A stretch of DNA of 64,000 nucleotides, taken from assembly GCF_023706045.1 (NCBI RefSeq), contig NZ_BQYL01000001.1:62001-126000 (forward strand), read 5' to 3'. Source of the DNA: Kangiella sp. TOML190 (GTDB lineage Bacteria; Pseudomonadota; Gammaproteobacteria; Enterobacterales; Kangiellaceae). Both the position numbers and the translations under genes were made by a program. Shown one piece after another: positions 8,549 through 17,477 of the stretch; position 1 is the stretch's first letter; the number at the start of each line of letters is the position of its first letter. The notes beneath the pieces are model-generated. The model saw only the letters and a list, made by a program, of their open reading frames with translations, ran no database searches and was not told the DNA's origin.

Positions 8549-9859
8549 TTATGCTTCTTCAAGTTTCAACATTCGAGTTCCGAAAAAGAAGCTAACTATG
8601 CCAACGGTAAGCAAGATAGCAACCGGTGTCATCATTTCTGGATAACTGAAATCGCGCCAGATAGCTCCTTCAAACGCCAAAATAGACCATTTCACAGGGC
8701 TAATATGGCTTATGGATTGCATCCAACTAGGCATCACAAACAATGGGATCATGGCACCGCCAATCATGCCCATAATCACCAAGAAAGCATTGGTCAGCCC
8801 CGCCACCGAACGCTCGGTTCGAGCTAGCGAAGCGAAAAACATCATCACGCCAACAAAACACGAGCCCACCGCAAGTACAGCCAAGATCAGCTTAGGTAAA
8901 TTAAAGTCTACTTTTAAAATAAAATAGGCAATGGAAAATAGTAACGTCACCACAAAGGTTTGTGCCACGAAGCAACCTAAAGCCTTGCCCGCCAAAATTT
9001 GTGTTCTCGAAATTGGCGCGATCGCCAATCGATTGACAGTGCCAAGTGTTTTTTCCTGCACTAAACTTACGGCAAAACCAATCACGCAACCCATAATCGC
9101 CCAAATCACTCCTTGTGGAATGGTAATGGCAAAAGCATTCTGCGGGCCATTTTTTTGCACACTAATATCTTCTTGAGTGACTTTTAGCGGAATCATCGGG
9201 TTGTCGCCCCCTTCCCCACCGAAGCTAAAACCGCTGCCTTGCTCGCCATTAGCTTTTTGCTCTGCCAATTCTTTTTCCGTTAGCTCCTTCATCTTTGGTA
9301 AATAACTACTCGGTAACGATTTCCATTCCTGCGGCATATCGTCGCTTTGTTGAATACTGGCAATTGAATCATCAAATTGCTTGATCATTTCTTGACCATC
9401 GCCAAAAGCTTTTTCAAAACGACTAACCCCAATATTCATCAGCGATCCTTGCAAATAGCCTGCTTCAGCCTTCCGCGCTGGATCAATTCCAACTAAAATT
9501 TCAGGAGCGCTACCGCTGAACAAACCCGCGTAATTTTCACCAAAGCCTTGCGGTAAAATAATAAAAGCAACTTTTTTGCCCTTTCGCACTGACTCACGCG
9601 CCGCCGCTTCTGCCAATAGTTCCACACGAAATTCGTCCGCATCCTTTAACTCTTGCACAAATGCTGCAGAGTTTTCAGATTGATCCAAATCAGCAACCGC
9701 AATTTTCATACCCTTGCTAGTCGTTCCGCTACCGGAAAAAATTGAACCAAAGAAAAACGCAAAAATCAGTGGAAAAACAAAGGTGAAAAACACCGCCATC
9801 TTATCTTTAAACAATAACTTAATGTCTTTTTTCATTAAGGCAACAATCGGTTTTAACAT
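8549..9859 (-). CDS. ABC-2 type exporter permease
   Basis: 436 residues. Layout of the ABC2_membrane_3 group: one N-terminal helix (about residues 22-42, FFTFVFPLIFAFFFGSIF), a large periplasmic domain to about residue 245 with a Gly-rich low-complexity patch (GEQGSGFSFGGEGGDN), then about five helices. It is the second gene of a two-gene operon: the ATPase gene ends 10 bp upstream. The pair forms a NodI/YhhJ- or drug-export-like transporter; the substrate is unknown. The two are probably controlled by the palindrome at 10740-10766. Confidence 0.9.
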   Translation of the reverse strand: MLKPIVALMKKDIKLLFKDKMAVFFTFVFPLIFAFFFGSIFSGSGTTSKGMKIAVADLDQSENSAAFVQELKDADEFRVELLAEAAARESVRKGKKVAFIILPQGFGENYAGLFSGSAPEILVGIDPARKAEAGYLQGSLMNIGVSRFEKAFGDGQEMIKQFDDSIASIQQSDDMPQEWKSLPSSYLPKMKELTEKELAEQKANGEQGSGFSFGGEGGDNPMIPLKVTQEDISVQKNGPQNAFAITIPQGVIWAIMGCVIGFAVSLVQEKTLGTVNRLAIAPISRTQILAGKALGCFVAQTFVVTLLFSIAYFILKVDFNLPKLILAVLAVGSCFVGVMMFFASLARTERSVAGLTNAFLVIMGMIGGAMIPLFVMPSWMQSISHISPVKWSILAFEGAIWRDFSYPEMMTPVAILLTVGIVSFFFGTRMLKLEEA

Positions 9860-9869
9860 TTTATGCTCC

Positions 9870-10715
9870 TTAATCTCTTAATTGGCGGCCAGTTAAATTT
9901 AAAAATACCCGCTCTAAATCGGGGCGCCTTAACTTTATATCTTCAACCTCACTGGCTTGTTGTAAGATTTTGATGATATCCTTGGCTGGCTCTGAAGATT
10001 CAAAGCTCTGCTCGCCTTGATCGGTTTGTACCCTAAGCTGACTTTGTCCGCCAAATTGATCAACCAAAGCATCCACCGTATCTAATGCCATCAGTTTTCC
10101 TTGGTCAATAATCGCTACTCGATCGCAAAGTTTTTCTGCTTCTTCCATATAGTGAGTAGTATAAACAATGGTTTTACCAATATTTTTTAGTGCTAACACA
10201 CTATCGAATAATTTATTGCGCGACTGGGGATCCACTCCTGCGGTAGGCTCATCCATAAAAATATAGTCGGGGTCATGCAATAGAGAAGCTGCTAAGTTTA
10301 AACGCCGTTTCATACCACCAGAAAAATCCTTCACGGCATCTTTGGCCCGATCTTGCAAACCCACAAACTCCAAGCACCAATCAATCCGTGAACTCTTAGC
10401 CTTATCGTCCATACTGTATAAATCAGCAAAAAAATTCAGATTATCCAAAGCAGTAAGCTCTTCATAAAGCGCTATGGACTGGGGTATTAAGCCAATTTTT
10501 TGCCGCGCCTTGATACTATTCGGGGCTAGAGATTCGAGTTCAACTTTGCCACTATCAGGCTTTATCAAGCCGCACATAATGGCTATAGAGGTGCTCTTAC
10601 CGGCACCGTTAGGTCCTAAAAGACCAAAAACCTCACCGGAACTGATGTTTAAAGACAAGTTTTTTACCGCCTCGATCTGCTCGAAACGCTTATTAATGGA
10701 TTCTAATGTGATCAT
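9870..10715 (-). CDS. ABC exporter ATP-binding protein
   Basis: 281 residues. Walker A GPNGAGKS is at residues 34-41, with a Q-loop (GLIPQSIALYEELT), ABC signature SGGMKRRL, Walker B YIFMDEPTAG and H-loop TTHYMEE in the expected order. The C-terminal 60 residues end LRRPDLERVFLNLTGRQLRD, the usual tail of DrrA/CcmA-type exporter ATPases (LEDVFLxLTG). It supplies energy to the permease encoded directly downstream. Its promoter overlaps a perfect inverted repeat, suggesting induction by a repressor not encoded next to it. Confidence 0.93.
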   Translation of the reverse strand: MITLESINKRFEQIEAVKNLSLNISSGEVFGLLGPNGAGKSTSIAIMCGLIKPDSGKVELESLAPNSIKARQKIGLIPQSIALYEELTALDNLNFFADLYSMDDKAKSSRIDWCLEFVGLQDRAKDAVKDFSGGMKRRLNLAASLLHDPDYIFMDEPTAGVDPQSRNKLFDSVLALKNIGKTIVYTTHYMEEAEKLCDRVAIIDQGKLMALDTVDALVDQFGGQSQLRVQTDQGEQSFESSEPAKDIIKILQQASEVEDIKLRRPDLERVFLNLTGRQLRD

Positions 10716-10739
10716 AACTGCCCTAGCTCATGGTTCTAT

Positions 10740-10772
10740 ATCTTATATACCTACAGTATATAAGATTACCAA
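10740..10772 (-). promoter_or_regulatory. Promoter overlapped by a 27-bp perfect palindrome, ABC exporter operon
   Basis: Positions 10740-10766 read ATCTTATATAC-CTACA-GTATATAAGAT, an 11-bp perfect inverted repeat around a 5-base spacer. On the minus strand a candidate promoter overlaps it: TTGGTA (767-772), 17-base spacer, TATATA (744-749), about 30 bp before the ATPase start. A palindrome covering the -10 and spacer is the usual place for a TetR/MarR-type repressor site. No such regulator gene lies within 10 kb. Confidence 0.6.
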
Positions 10773-10814
10773 TTCGGGCAAAGGGTTTAGTGGGTTCGCA
10801 AATGTTCTTGGAGG

Positions 10815-11306
10815 CTATTGCAAGTGGCACTTTTTCGCTTTCTTGCCGCTAAGGCAAGGACAGGGATCATTGCGCGAAACTTTAGCGACCGATTTAGGAA
10901 GATAAGCACCGTCCGTATAAAACCAGCGGCCATTATCTAAAACAAAATTAGAGTTTTCGTGCAAACAATGAAGCTTATCCTTATCCATAAAGTAAGCTTT
11001 AAACTCCACCTTGCCACTAGTTTGCTTAAACGAGGTATCAAGCACTTCCAACCGACACCAAAGTGTATTTTCTGCGCTTCGCTGATAATCTTCGACACTA
11101 GCTCCTTGCCGAAAATCAGGATGATGAGTATGAAAAATATAGTCGCCCAGTGCTAAATAAAAAGCCGAATAACGCGAGCGCATTAACTGCTCAGGACTCG
11201 TTGCTTTGCTGCGCCCTAAGTGCAAAGGTTCGCAGCAATCGTTATAAGCCCTTGGCTTTTGAAGGGCTTTATTTTGGCAAGGGCACTGCATAAATTGCTG
11301 TTCCAC
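10815..11306 (-). CDS. ychJ: YchJ family protein (UPF0225) with SEC-C zinc motif
   Basis: 163 residues. The C terminus NDPCPCLSGKKAKKCHL is a SEC-C zinc-binding motif, and the N terminus has a second Cys cluster (CPCQNKA then CCEPLH). The central part, YSAFYLALGDYIFHTHHP, is typical of YchJ, an NTF2-like fold protein of unknown function. The frame starts at a GTG (complement 11304-11306) that overlaps the stop of the upstream gene by one base; the ATG at 11291 (MQCPCQNK) is an equally plausible start. It is translationally coupled to the upstream conserved gene. Confidence 0.87.
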   Translation of the reverse strand: MEQQFMQCPCQNKALQKPRAYNDCCEPLHLGRSKATSPEQLMRSRYSAFYLALGDYIFHTHHPDFRQGASVEDYQRSAENTLWCRLEVLDTSFKQTSGKVEFKAYFMDKDKLHCLHENSNFVLDNGRWFYTDGAYLPKSVAKVSRNDPCPCLSGKKAKKCHLQ

Positions 11307-12736
11307 TAACTTTCAGGCAACTCACAATAGCCAAACATACATTTATCTTTAATTTGATCGCGGATAGCTTCCGGCAATTGTTTCTCCCACTCGCCTTGGC
11401 CTAACGGGATTTCTTCAGCAATGTGTCGGGCAGAAATATGTAGATTCTCATCATTCCAACATTCAGCGGCAACCAACAAATGGTTATCCTTTAAATGTTG
11501 CAATAAATACTTGGTATTGGGCGCGACTTCCACATTATCTAAAGTGATCAGTTGACCATTTCTGCGAGTCGGATAGACATAAACGTTAGTATTTCCAGAA
11601 AACAACTTACCCATGGCTTCTAAAATGCCACCTTCAAGCCCATCATAATATTTTTCGTTGAACAACTGATCAAAATCTAAAATACTCAAAACAATACCAA
11701 TCCGGTTTTGGGTATAACGACGCATCCAAGAGCGCAACCTAAAGAAGCGCAGATAGTCCGAGATTAGGACGTTGTAACCGAGTTTATTAAGTAGATCGAC
11801 TCTGGCCAAAAAACTAATGTCGTGATCATCACCATCGGTTGCTAACTCAGCCATAGTGATTTCAGCTACAGTACAGACTTTTTTCGGATCTACACCCTCT
11901 TCTTTTAAAAACTGCTGCATGGCCGACTCGGTCATATCCACGTGCACTTTTGTTGGCGGCTTAAAAGAACCCCTGATCACCATCACATCCTTTTTGCGCA
12001 ATAAATTGCCCGGGACTTCCGATGCCCCTTGTGCATCAAACATCACCGCACGACAACACCAAGCACGAACCAGATGCAGGTTCATTAAACGATTTTCCAC
12101 ATGCGAAAATTTTTCGCCAGAGAAGTGAATTAGATCAATTTCAATACGTTTTTGCCCGAAATCATCCACCAAATTATCAAGTAATGATTCAATAAAAAGC
12201 TTAGGCTCTTCGGCATAATGAAAAGCACCATAGACCACATTAACCCCTAAGATCCCTAAAGCTTCCGATTGTTCACGATTGGTATCGTCCAGCATCCTAA
12301 CATGCATTAAAATTTCACTCGGCTTAGCATTTGCTTCTGATTGAAAATGGATCCCAATCCAGCCGTGACATTCGCTCTTTTGGCTATAGCTTCGCGCCGT
12401 GACTGTTGCCGCATAGCTAAAATATTGAGTTTCTTCGGCCCGCACCTCGCCAAGGCGTTTATTCAGCAATTTATACTCATAGGCCAGCATTTGCTCCAAG
12501 CGCTCGCGACTTACATAGCGCCCAGCCTTACCATAAATATCATCACTAACCTGCATGTCATAAGCCGACATGGTTTTCGCAACTGTTCCAGCCGCTGCTC
12601 CAGCATTAAAAAACTGCCGCGCCACTTCTTGCCCAGCGCCAATTTCAACGATAGTGCCATACTGATTATTATTCAAATTAACCGCGAGGGCTTTTTGTTC
12701 GGTTGATAATTTTTTATCCTGAGTTACTTCAGTCAC
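11306..12736 (-). CDS. Conserved protein of unknown function, nucleotidyltransferase-like motif
   Basis: 476 residues, no signal peptide or membrane helix, so probably cytosolic. I do not recognise a characterised family. The one motif I can point to is GSFKPPTKVH at about residues 256-265, which has the spacing G-x-F-x-P-x4-H of the NadD/CoaD nucleotidyltransferase loop but lacks the first His of HxGH (Thr here). This may be coincidental. Cys residues cluster in AWCCRAV. It overlaps ychJ by one base and lies 26 bp below rdgC, all on one strand, so the three are likely co-transcribed. Confidence 0.7.
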   Translation of the reverse strand: MTEVTQDKKLSTEQKALAVNLNNNQYGTIVEIGAGQEVARQFFNAGAAAGTVAKTMSAYDMQVSDDIYGKAGRYVSRERLEQMLAYEYKLLNKRLGEVRAEETQYFSYAATVTARSYSQKSECHGWIGIHFQSEANAKPSEILMHVRMLDDTNREQSEALGILGVNVVYGAFHYAEEPKLFIESLLDNLVDDFGQKRIEIDLIHFSGEKFSHVENRLMNLHLVRAWCCRAVMFDAQGASEVPGNLLRKKDVMVIRGSFKPPTKVHVDMTESAMQQFLKEEGVDPKKVCTVAEITMAELATDGDDHDISFLARVDLLNKLGYNVLISDYLRFFRLRSWMRRYTQNRIGIVLSILDFDQLFNEKYYDGLEGGILEAMGKLFSGNTNVYVYPTRRNGQLITLDNVEVAPNTKYLLQHLKDNHLLVAAECWNDENLHISARHIAEEIPLGQGEWEKQLPEAIRDQIKDKCMFGYCELPES

Positions 12737-12762
12737 TGTATTACCCTTAGCTTTCGTCTGCT

Positions 12763-13662
12763 TTAACTTTCTTCTGCCATAACTTTAAACTGCTGTTTCA
12801 GATCGGCAATAAATTCAGCCAAAGTTTGGCTCATCAATACAAAGTCGGCATCAAAACGAGCATATTCTTCGTCCGAATTCGTATCATCATTTTCCGTAAC
12901 CAACTCATCGGAATATTTAATGCTTTTGACCTGTAAGTCATCTTGAATAATAGCACTAAACTGATCTTTATAGCGGATCCCTAGCTTTTTTACCCAATAG
13001 CCATCTTCTAGCAAGTCTTGAATAATATCCGTCATCGAATCTTTAAATTTTGCCGCTCGCTCATCTTTCGGATCTTTAAGTTCAAACTGGCCATTCAGAG
13101 ACCAATCACTTGGTAACGACGATAATAACCACTGATTCATAATCGCTGCTGGATTTTCTTCGCCCATTAATTTAACGGCGCCAAGCGAGCCCAAAGAATC
13201 GATCAACAGTTGCACAAAGGTATCCGCTTGAGCATTCGAGCCAACATTAACGACTAGTAATTGATGGCGCGGATCAAGATAGCCCAAAAGGTGACTCGAC
13301 TTAGTTAACGCTTTTGGCTTGAGTAAACTTAAAATATCATCTTTGAGCGCTGTTTTTTCTTTACCGTACACCTTGCGTCCTTCTGCGCTTTCTATCGCTT
13401 TGACCCTTTCTTCAAGGCTCTCTTTGAGCATACTGGCGGGGATCACTTTTTGCTCTTTGCGCAGACACAAAAGATGGCAGCCATTGGCACTATGAACCAG
13501 CGGTTGTAAGTGTCTATTAAGCGGAGAAACCCAGCCGACAGCCTCAGAGTCTTGGCGTCCAACACTCATAAAGCGTTTGGGTTCAAGCTTTTCCATTAAA
13601 CTATCGGCGGTTTCACTAAATTCTTGGGGTAATTGGTAGATATGGCAGTTTCGGAACCACAT
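12763..13662 (-). CDS. rdgC: Recombination-associated protein RdgC
   Basis: 299 residues. RdgC is a ring-forming, nucleoid-associated DNA-binding protein that limits RecA activity. The N terminus MWFRNCHIYQL followed by FMSVGRQDSEAVGWVSPL (about residues 31-48) is the RdgC signature, and the interior KVIPASMLKESLEERV block and C-terminal region are also family-like. The length is normal. It is the probable first gene of the rdgC-(11306)-ychJ run and is divergent from the FKBP gene. Confidence 0.95.
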   Translation of the reverse strand: MWFRNCHIYQLPQEFSETADSLMEKLEPKRFMSVGRQDSEAVGWVSPLNRHLQPLVHSANGCHLLCLRKEQKVIPASMLKESLEERVKAIESAEGRKVYGKEKTALKDDILSLLKPKALTKSSHLLGYLDPRHQLLVVNVGSNAQADTFVQLLIDSLGSLGAVKLMGEENPAAIMNQWLLSSLPSDWSLNGQFELKDPKDERAAKFKDSMTDIIQDLLEDGYWVKKLGIRYKDQFSAIIQDDLQVKSIKYSDELVTENDDTNSDEEYARFDADFVLMSQTLAEFIADLKQQFKVMAEES

Positions 13663-13828
13663 AGTTGCACTTCAAATTGAGTATTAGAGATTATTGACTG
13701 GTATTATCGCTAAAAACCATCCCATAAAACAGCCGTGCCGAGATAAATTTTCAAAATATCACGCTCAAACCTTTAAATCGGAGCAATCATCCCAAAGTAG
13801 GTAACTCGCACACAATTTGAGATAGACT

Positions 13829-14449
13829 ATGTCCACAGCAGATTTTTCCAGCACAGAAGCCAAAGCGTCTTACGGTATTGGCTTACAAATGGGCCAGCAA
13901 GCCCACGGCGCCTTCGAAGGCGTAACCCTAGATGCATTGGTCGCGGGTATCCAAGATGCCTTTAACGCCCAAGCGCCGCAAGTCGACGGCAATGATATCA
14001 ATGCCGCCTTCCAAGAAATTCAACAGCGCCTGCAAGCCAAGCAAGCCGAAGATGCCGAAAAGTTCGCTGCTGAAGGCCAAGCTTTCCTTGCCGAAAACGC
14101 CAAGCGTGATGAAGTAACTGTATTAGACAGCGGTTTGCAATACGAAGTGATTGAAACTGGTACTGGCGAAACTCCAACCGCCGCAGCTACGGTAAAGACC
14201 CACTACGCAGGTACTTTAATTAACGGTAAAGAGTTCGATAGCTCTTATCGTCGAGGGCAGCCTGCAGAATTCCCCGTTGGCGGAGTGATTAAAGGTTGGA
14301 CTGAAGCATTACAATTAATGCCAGTTGGTTCTAAATGGAAATTGTATATTCCTTACGATTTAGCTTATGGCGCGCAAGGCGCTGGTGGCGATATTGGCCC
14401 TTATCAGGCGTTGGTTTTTGAAATTGAGTTACTGGATATTGTTGCTTGA
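13829..14449 (+). CDS. fklB: FKBP-type peptidyl-prolyl cis-trans isomerase, FklB type
   Basis: 206 residues, as in E. coli FklB (FKBP22). The N-terminal half (residues 1-100) is the alpha-helical dimerisation domain, with SYGIGLQMGQQ. The C-terminal half is the FKBP domain, with TVKTHYAGTLINGKEFDSSY, FPVGGVIKGWTEALQLMPVGSKW and IPYDLAYG. No signal peptide, so cytosolic. It catalyses proline isomerisation in protein folding. It is followed by a strong bidirectional terminator. Confidence 0.93.
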   Translation: MSTADFSSTEAKASYGIGLQMGQQAHGAFEGVTLDALVAGIQDAFNAQAPQVDGNDINAAFQEIQQRLQAKQAEDAEKFAAEGQAFLAENAKRDEVTVLDSGLQYEVIETGTGETPTAAATVKTHYAGTLINGKEFDSSYRRGQPAEFPVGGVIKGWTEALQLMPVGSKWKLYIPYDLAYGAQGAGGDIGPYQALVFEIELLDIVA

Positions 14450-14467
14450 TTTTTTTGTTGTAAGACT

Positions 14468-14498
14468 AAAAAGCCCTTTATATTAAGGGCTTTTTTTT
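14468..14498. terminator. Bidirectional intrinsic terminator between fklB and the lipoprotein gene
   Basis: AAAAAGCCCTT-TATATT-AAGGGCTTTTTTT: an 8-9 bp GC-containing stem with A-run before and T-run after, so it can end transcripts from both convergent genes. Confidence 0.9.
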
Positions 14499-14518
14499 GA
14501 TGTTTTTGAAACGTTGAA

Positions 14519-16465
14519 TTATTGACCACCGGTTTCCAGTTCTTCAAGCATCCGTTGATTTTCCAGTTGCGCTTCAATATAGGCTTGCTCGGCAACTTTA
14601 GCTCTGGTTAGGTAATCTTGGTAAGCTGGTATGGCTATTGCCGACAATATGCCTAGTACCGCCATCGTCTGCACACTACCACCAGCATGCAATAGATCCA
14701 TTGGCCCTTGCTCAAATGTTAGCTCTGCCGCCACTTGATGATCGGTTGAGTCGATTTGCATACCTAAAGCGCCGTAATCAGAAAAACCCAACTTATCGGC
14801 TGTTGGCAGCGCCATAATATCCAAATCTGCACCCGACAACTCAACCAGCATCAACAAAATTTCCAAATAGCTATGATAAGCATTACGCGATAAATCTTTA
14901 AAAGAGCCAGTTGCCACAAACAAAGCATTATCAATTTGTTGTCTCTGCTGTTTAGCAAGCCAATGGCCTATGTTAGTCTTAGCGCCCTTGTTCAGCCGCT
15001 CAATTAATGGCTGCGGGATTGAAGATAAGAATAAGTGGTTATCTTCTTCGATCCAAAACAGGTGGCTGTCCATAGTGCTTAAAGTTTGCAACATAGCCTG
15101 ATTAGGCGCATTCGCTGGGAATTGATCAGAATTTAGAAACTTAAAGCTTAAGTGATGGATCTGATGACCAGCTTGCTCGCGAAGATGGTAGCTACCATAA
15201 CCCGAAGCTTCTAGACGTTGAATCAAGGCTTGAAGCTTTGCCTTATCTTTCAAGCGCAGTGCTAAAAAAGGGCCAACCGAGTCTCTAAAATATATAAGCT
15301 CAGGCCCCAATACCGAAGTCGCATCTGCAAACGTCATGCCTAGCGCCTCAAACGATGATTTATCCAAGTTTTGCAAAATTTCTTGGCTGGATAACTTCGA
15401 ATTACTGGCGCTACTAGTTCGCTCAATAATTTTCACCAACTGCTCGTAACTGGGGATTGATAACAATGCAAAAGAGCTCGGCTGACCAACGCTGTTAATG
15501 CTTAACTGATTGCTCACAGCCGGTAAAAATTCGCGAATGCCGACGTGCGGCATATCAAGAATTAGGCGCAAACGACTTTTATGGTTAGCGGTACCGTAAC
15601 CCAGCGCCAAGGCATTAATCTGCTCTAGCTGTAATTCCTTTGCCATTCTCAACTGGCTTGGTGGAACCATCATTTCCAAAATCGGCATCAGCTCCTTACC
15701 ATTGATCCAAGCAAAAAGCCCCTGACCACTCGTATCAATTTGCGCTTGCAAGGTCTGCAGGTCGTGTTTGCTATTATTTTGCGGCTGATTTGGTTTAATT
15801 TGCTGTGCCGCACCTTTGAGGCTATTCAAATCGAACATTCCTGCAAACAAGCGGAACTGACCAGTGGCAGCATCAAACTGGTAATGAACATTCGGGCCTT
15901 GCAAAGATAAGGCTCCAAAGCCACTGTTATCCATCGGCGCCAACTCTGTTACGGATGGAATTTGCTTAATTAGCCTAGAAAAACTGGCCTGAAATGCTTC
16001 ACGACTTTCGAAATCAAATTGAGTAGCCAATACCAGAAGCGGCATCACCTGACCAGGGCGCTCTTGCAACAAAGCCATTTCCAGCGGTGCTCGCGTATGT
16101 TGTAACCATAAGGTTAGCGCTTCTTTCGCCGAATGGTTCAAAGGCATAATGAAATTTTTCATCACTGCAGTTTGAATAGCCTGCACCTGCTGATTATGGG
16201 CGGCATTAGACTGGGCAAATTCAAAACCATTGTCTTGGCCAGAAGTTAAAAACCAAGGATTGGGCAAGCGAACATACGCTAATGCATTGGCAGGCAACTG
16301 TTGGTGTAGCCAAGCGGTTTGTAGCAACTGTTGTTTTTTTATCTGCACTGCGGGCTTTTTATCTTCGCTGCAAGAACTGATAAAACCAATCAGGGGAAGG
16401 CTTAACAGCAAGCTTAATGTTATTCTTTTGAATAGTATTCTGGTTTGCTCTTTTTTAGTATTCAT
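14519..16465 (-). CDS. Large lipoprotein with C-terminal type IV pilin-like helix
   Basis: 648 residues. The N-terminal signal ends in the lipobox ISSC (lipidated C32), so it should be membrane-anchored and face the periplasm or outer membrane. The body (about 33-590) is mixed alpha/beta with repeated segments like NALAYVRLPNPW and is reminiscent of DUF3352-type proteins; I cannot name its function. The last 48 residues begin MAVLGILSAIAIPAYQDYL, a close match to the hydrophobic helix of type IV pilins (positions after the FTLIE cleavage site). It is followed by a charged Glu/Gln-rich tail. No prepilin cleavage motif precedes it. It is divergent from the DUF6279 lipoprotein gene. Confidence 0.75.
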   Translation of the reverse strand: MNTKKEQTRILFKRITLSLLLSLPLIGFISSCSEDKKPAVQIKKQQLLQTAWLHQQLPANALAYVRLPNPWFLTSGQDNGFEFAQSNAAHNQQVQAIQTAVMKNFIMPLNHSAKEALTLWLQHTRAPLEMALLQERPGQVMPLLVLATQFDFESREAFQASFSRLIKQIPSVTELAPMDNSGFGALSLQGPNVHYQFDAATGQFRLFAGMFDLNSLKGAAQQIKPNQPQNNSKHDLQTLQAQIDTSGQGLFAWINGKELMPILEMMVPPSQLRMAKELQLEQINALALGYGTANHKSRLRLILDMPHVGIREFLPAVSNQLSINSVGQPSSFALLSIPSYEQLVKIIERTSSASNSKLSSQEILQNLDKSSFEALGMTFADATSVLGPELIYFRDSVGPFLALRLKDKAKLQALIQRLEASGYGSYHLREQAGHQIHHLSFKFLNSDQFPANAPNQAMLQTLSTMDSHLFWIEEDNHLFLSSIPQPLIERLNKGAKTNIGHWLAKQQRQQIDNALFVATGSFKDLSRNAYHSYLEILLMLVELSGADLDIMALPTADKLGFSDYGALGMQIDSTDHQVAAELTFEQGPMDLLHAGGSVQTMAVLGILSAIAIPAYQDYLTRAKVAEQAYIEAQLENQRMLEELETGGQ

Positions 16466-16574
16466 TATGATCCTTGTGTTTTCTTGTTGTTAGTGATTCT
16501 ATAGCAGCTTACTTATAAATTGAACTTATAATCAAACTATCGCACTAAAATACAAATATTAACCATAAAATCCT

Positions 16575-17417
16575 ATGAAAATTACTCGACTTGGTATCAT
16601 TTTAGCAACTGTCTTATTGCTGCAATCTTGCGGCTTAAAATTTTGGTATAACCGGCTAGATTGGTTAGTCAGCTGGCAAGTCGATGATTTTGTTGAGCTA
16701 ACCAGCGAACAAGAAGATCAGCTAGAAGCCTTAATCCGACAAAAGCTGCAATGGCACCGCAGCACTCAGTTACCACTGTATGCCGACTTAATTGATCGGC
16801 TTATTAACGACATACGCAACAATAATCTCGAAGCCCACTACGATACCTATCGCAACAGCTTTATTGAGTTCTACCACCACTTAGGCGCAGCTCTAGCCGA
16901 CGATCTTATTGAGCAGATAAGGCAACTTAGCGATCAACAAGTGGTGGAATTAATACGCAATTTAAATGATGAAGCCAGTAAGCAGCTTAAAAAGTATAAA
17001 AAAACTAAGCCAAAAAAGCGTTTAGCCAAGCTGCGGGATAATATTGAAGATGGTTATGAAGATTGGGTTGGCTCCTTGACTAAAGAGCAAGAAAGTTTGA
17101 TCAAAGACTGGGTCGAGCAGATGCAACCAACGGCTGAGCTGCGTTTTGACTATGGCAATCGCTGGCGGGTAGCACTTGATTATGCGCTCCACGCAAGGCA
17201 AACAGAACAAGGCCAAGCGAATCTCAAGGAGTTAATTCTTGAACCGCAAACCCTACAAACTGAAGAGCTCAAACAACGGTATCAGCTTAATCGAACACTG
17301 GAAAAAGAGTTTGTGTTGAAACTTTTTTCTACCATTACTAAAAAGCAGAAAAAACGCTTTATTAACAAACTAGAAGACTATAAAGAAGATTTTATAGAGC
17401 TGCATCAAGAAGATTAA
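16575..17417 (+). CDS. DUF6279 family lipoprotein
   Basis: 280 residues. A signal peptide with lipobox LQSC (C19) is followed directly by GLKFWYNRLDWLVSWQVDDFVELTSEQ, the hallmark of DUF6279. The rest is helical and charge-rich (KKYKKTKPKKRLAKL) with TKEQESLIKDWV and TKKQKKRFINKL repeats. The function is unknown; members are periplasm-facing lipoproteins of Gammaproteobacteria. It is convergent with the DUF3307 gene, with no clear terminator in the 60 bp between. Confidence 0.87.
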   Translation: MKITRLGIILATVLLLQSCGLKFWYNRLDWLVSWQVDDFVELTSEQEDQLEALIRQKLQWHRSTQLPLYADLIDRLINDIRNNNLEAHYDTYRNSFIEFYHHLGAALADDLIEQIRQLSDQQVVELIRNLNDEASKQLKKYKKTKPKKRLAKLRDNIEDGYEDWVGSLTKEQESLIKDWVEQMQPTAELRFDYGNRWRVALDYALHARQTEQGQANLKELILEPQTLQTEELKQRYQLNRTLEKEFVLKLFSTITKKQKKRFINKLEDYKEDFIELHQED

Positions 17418-17477
17418 CTCCAACGGTTAACAAGCATCATTAACAAACGCCACTAACAAATCACTTTATAATAACTT

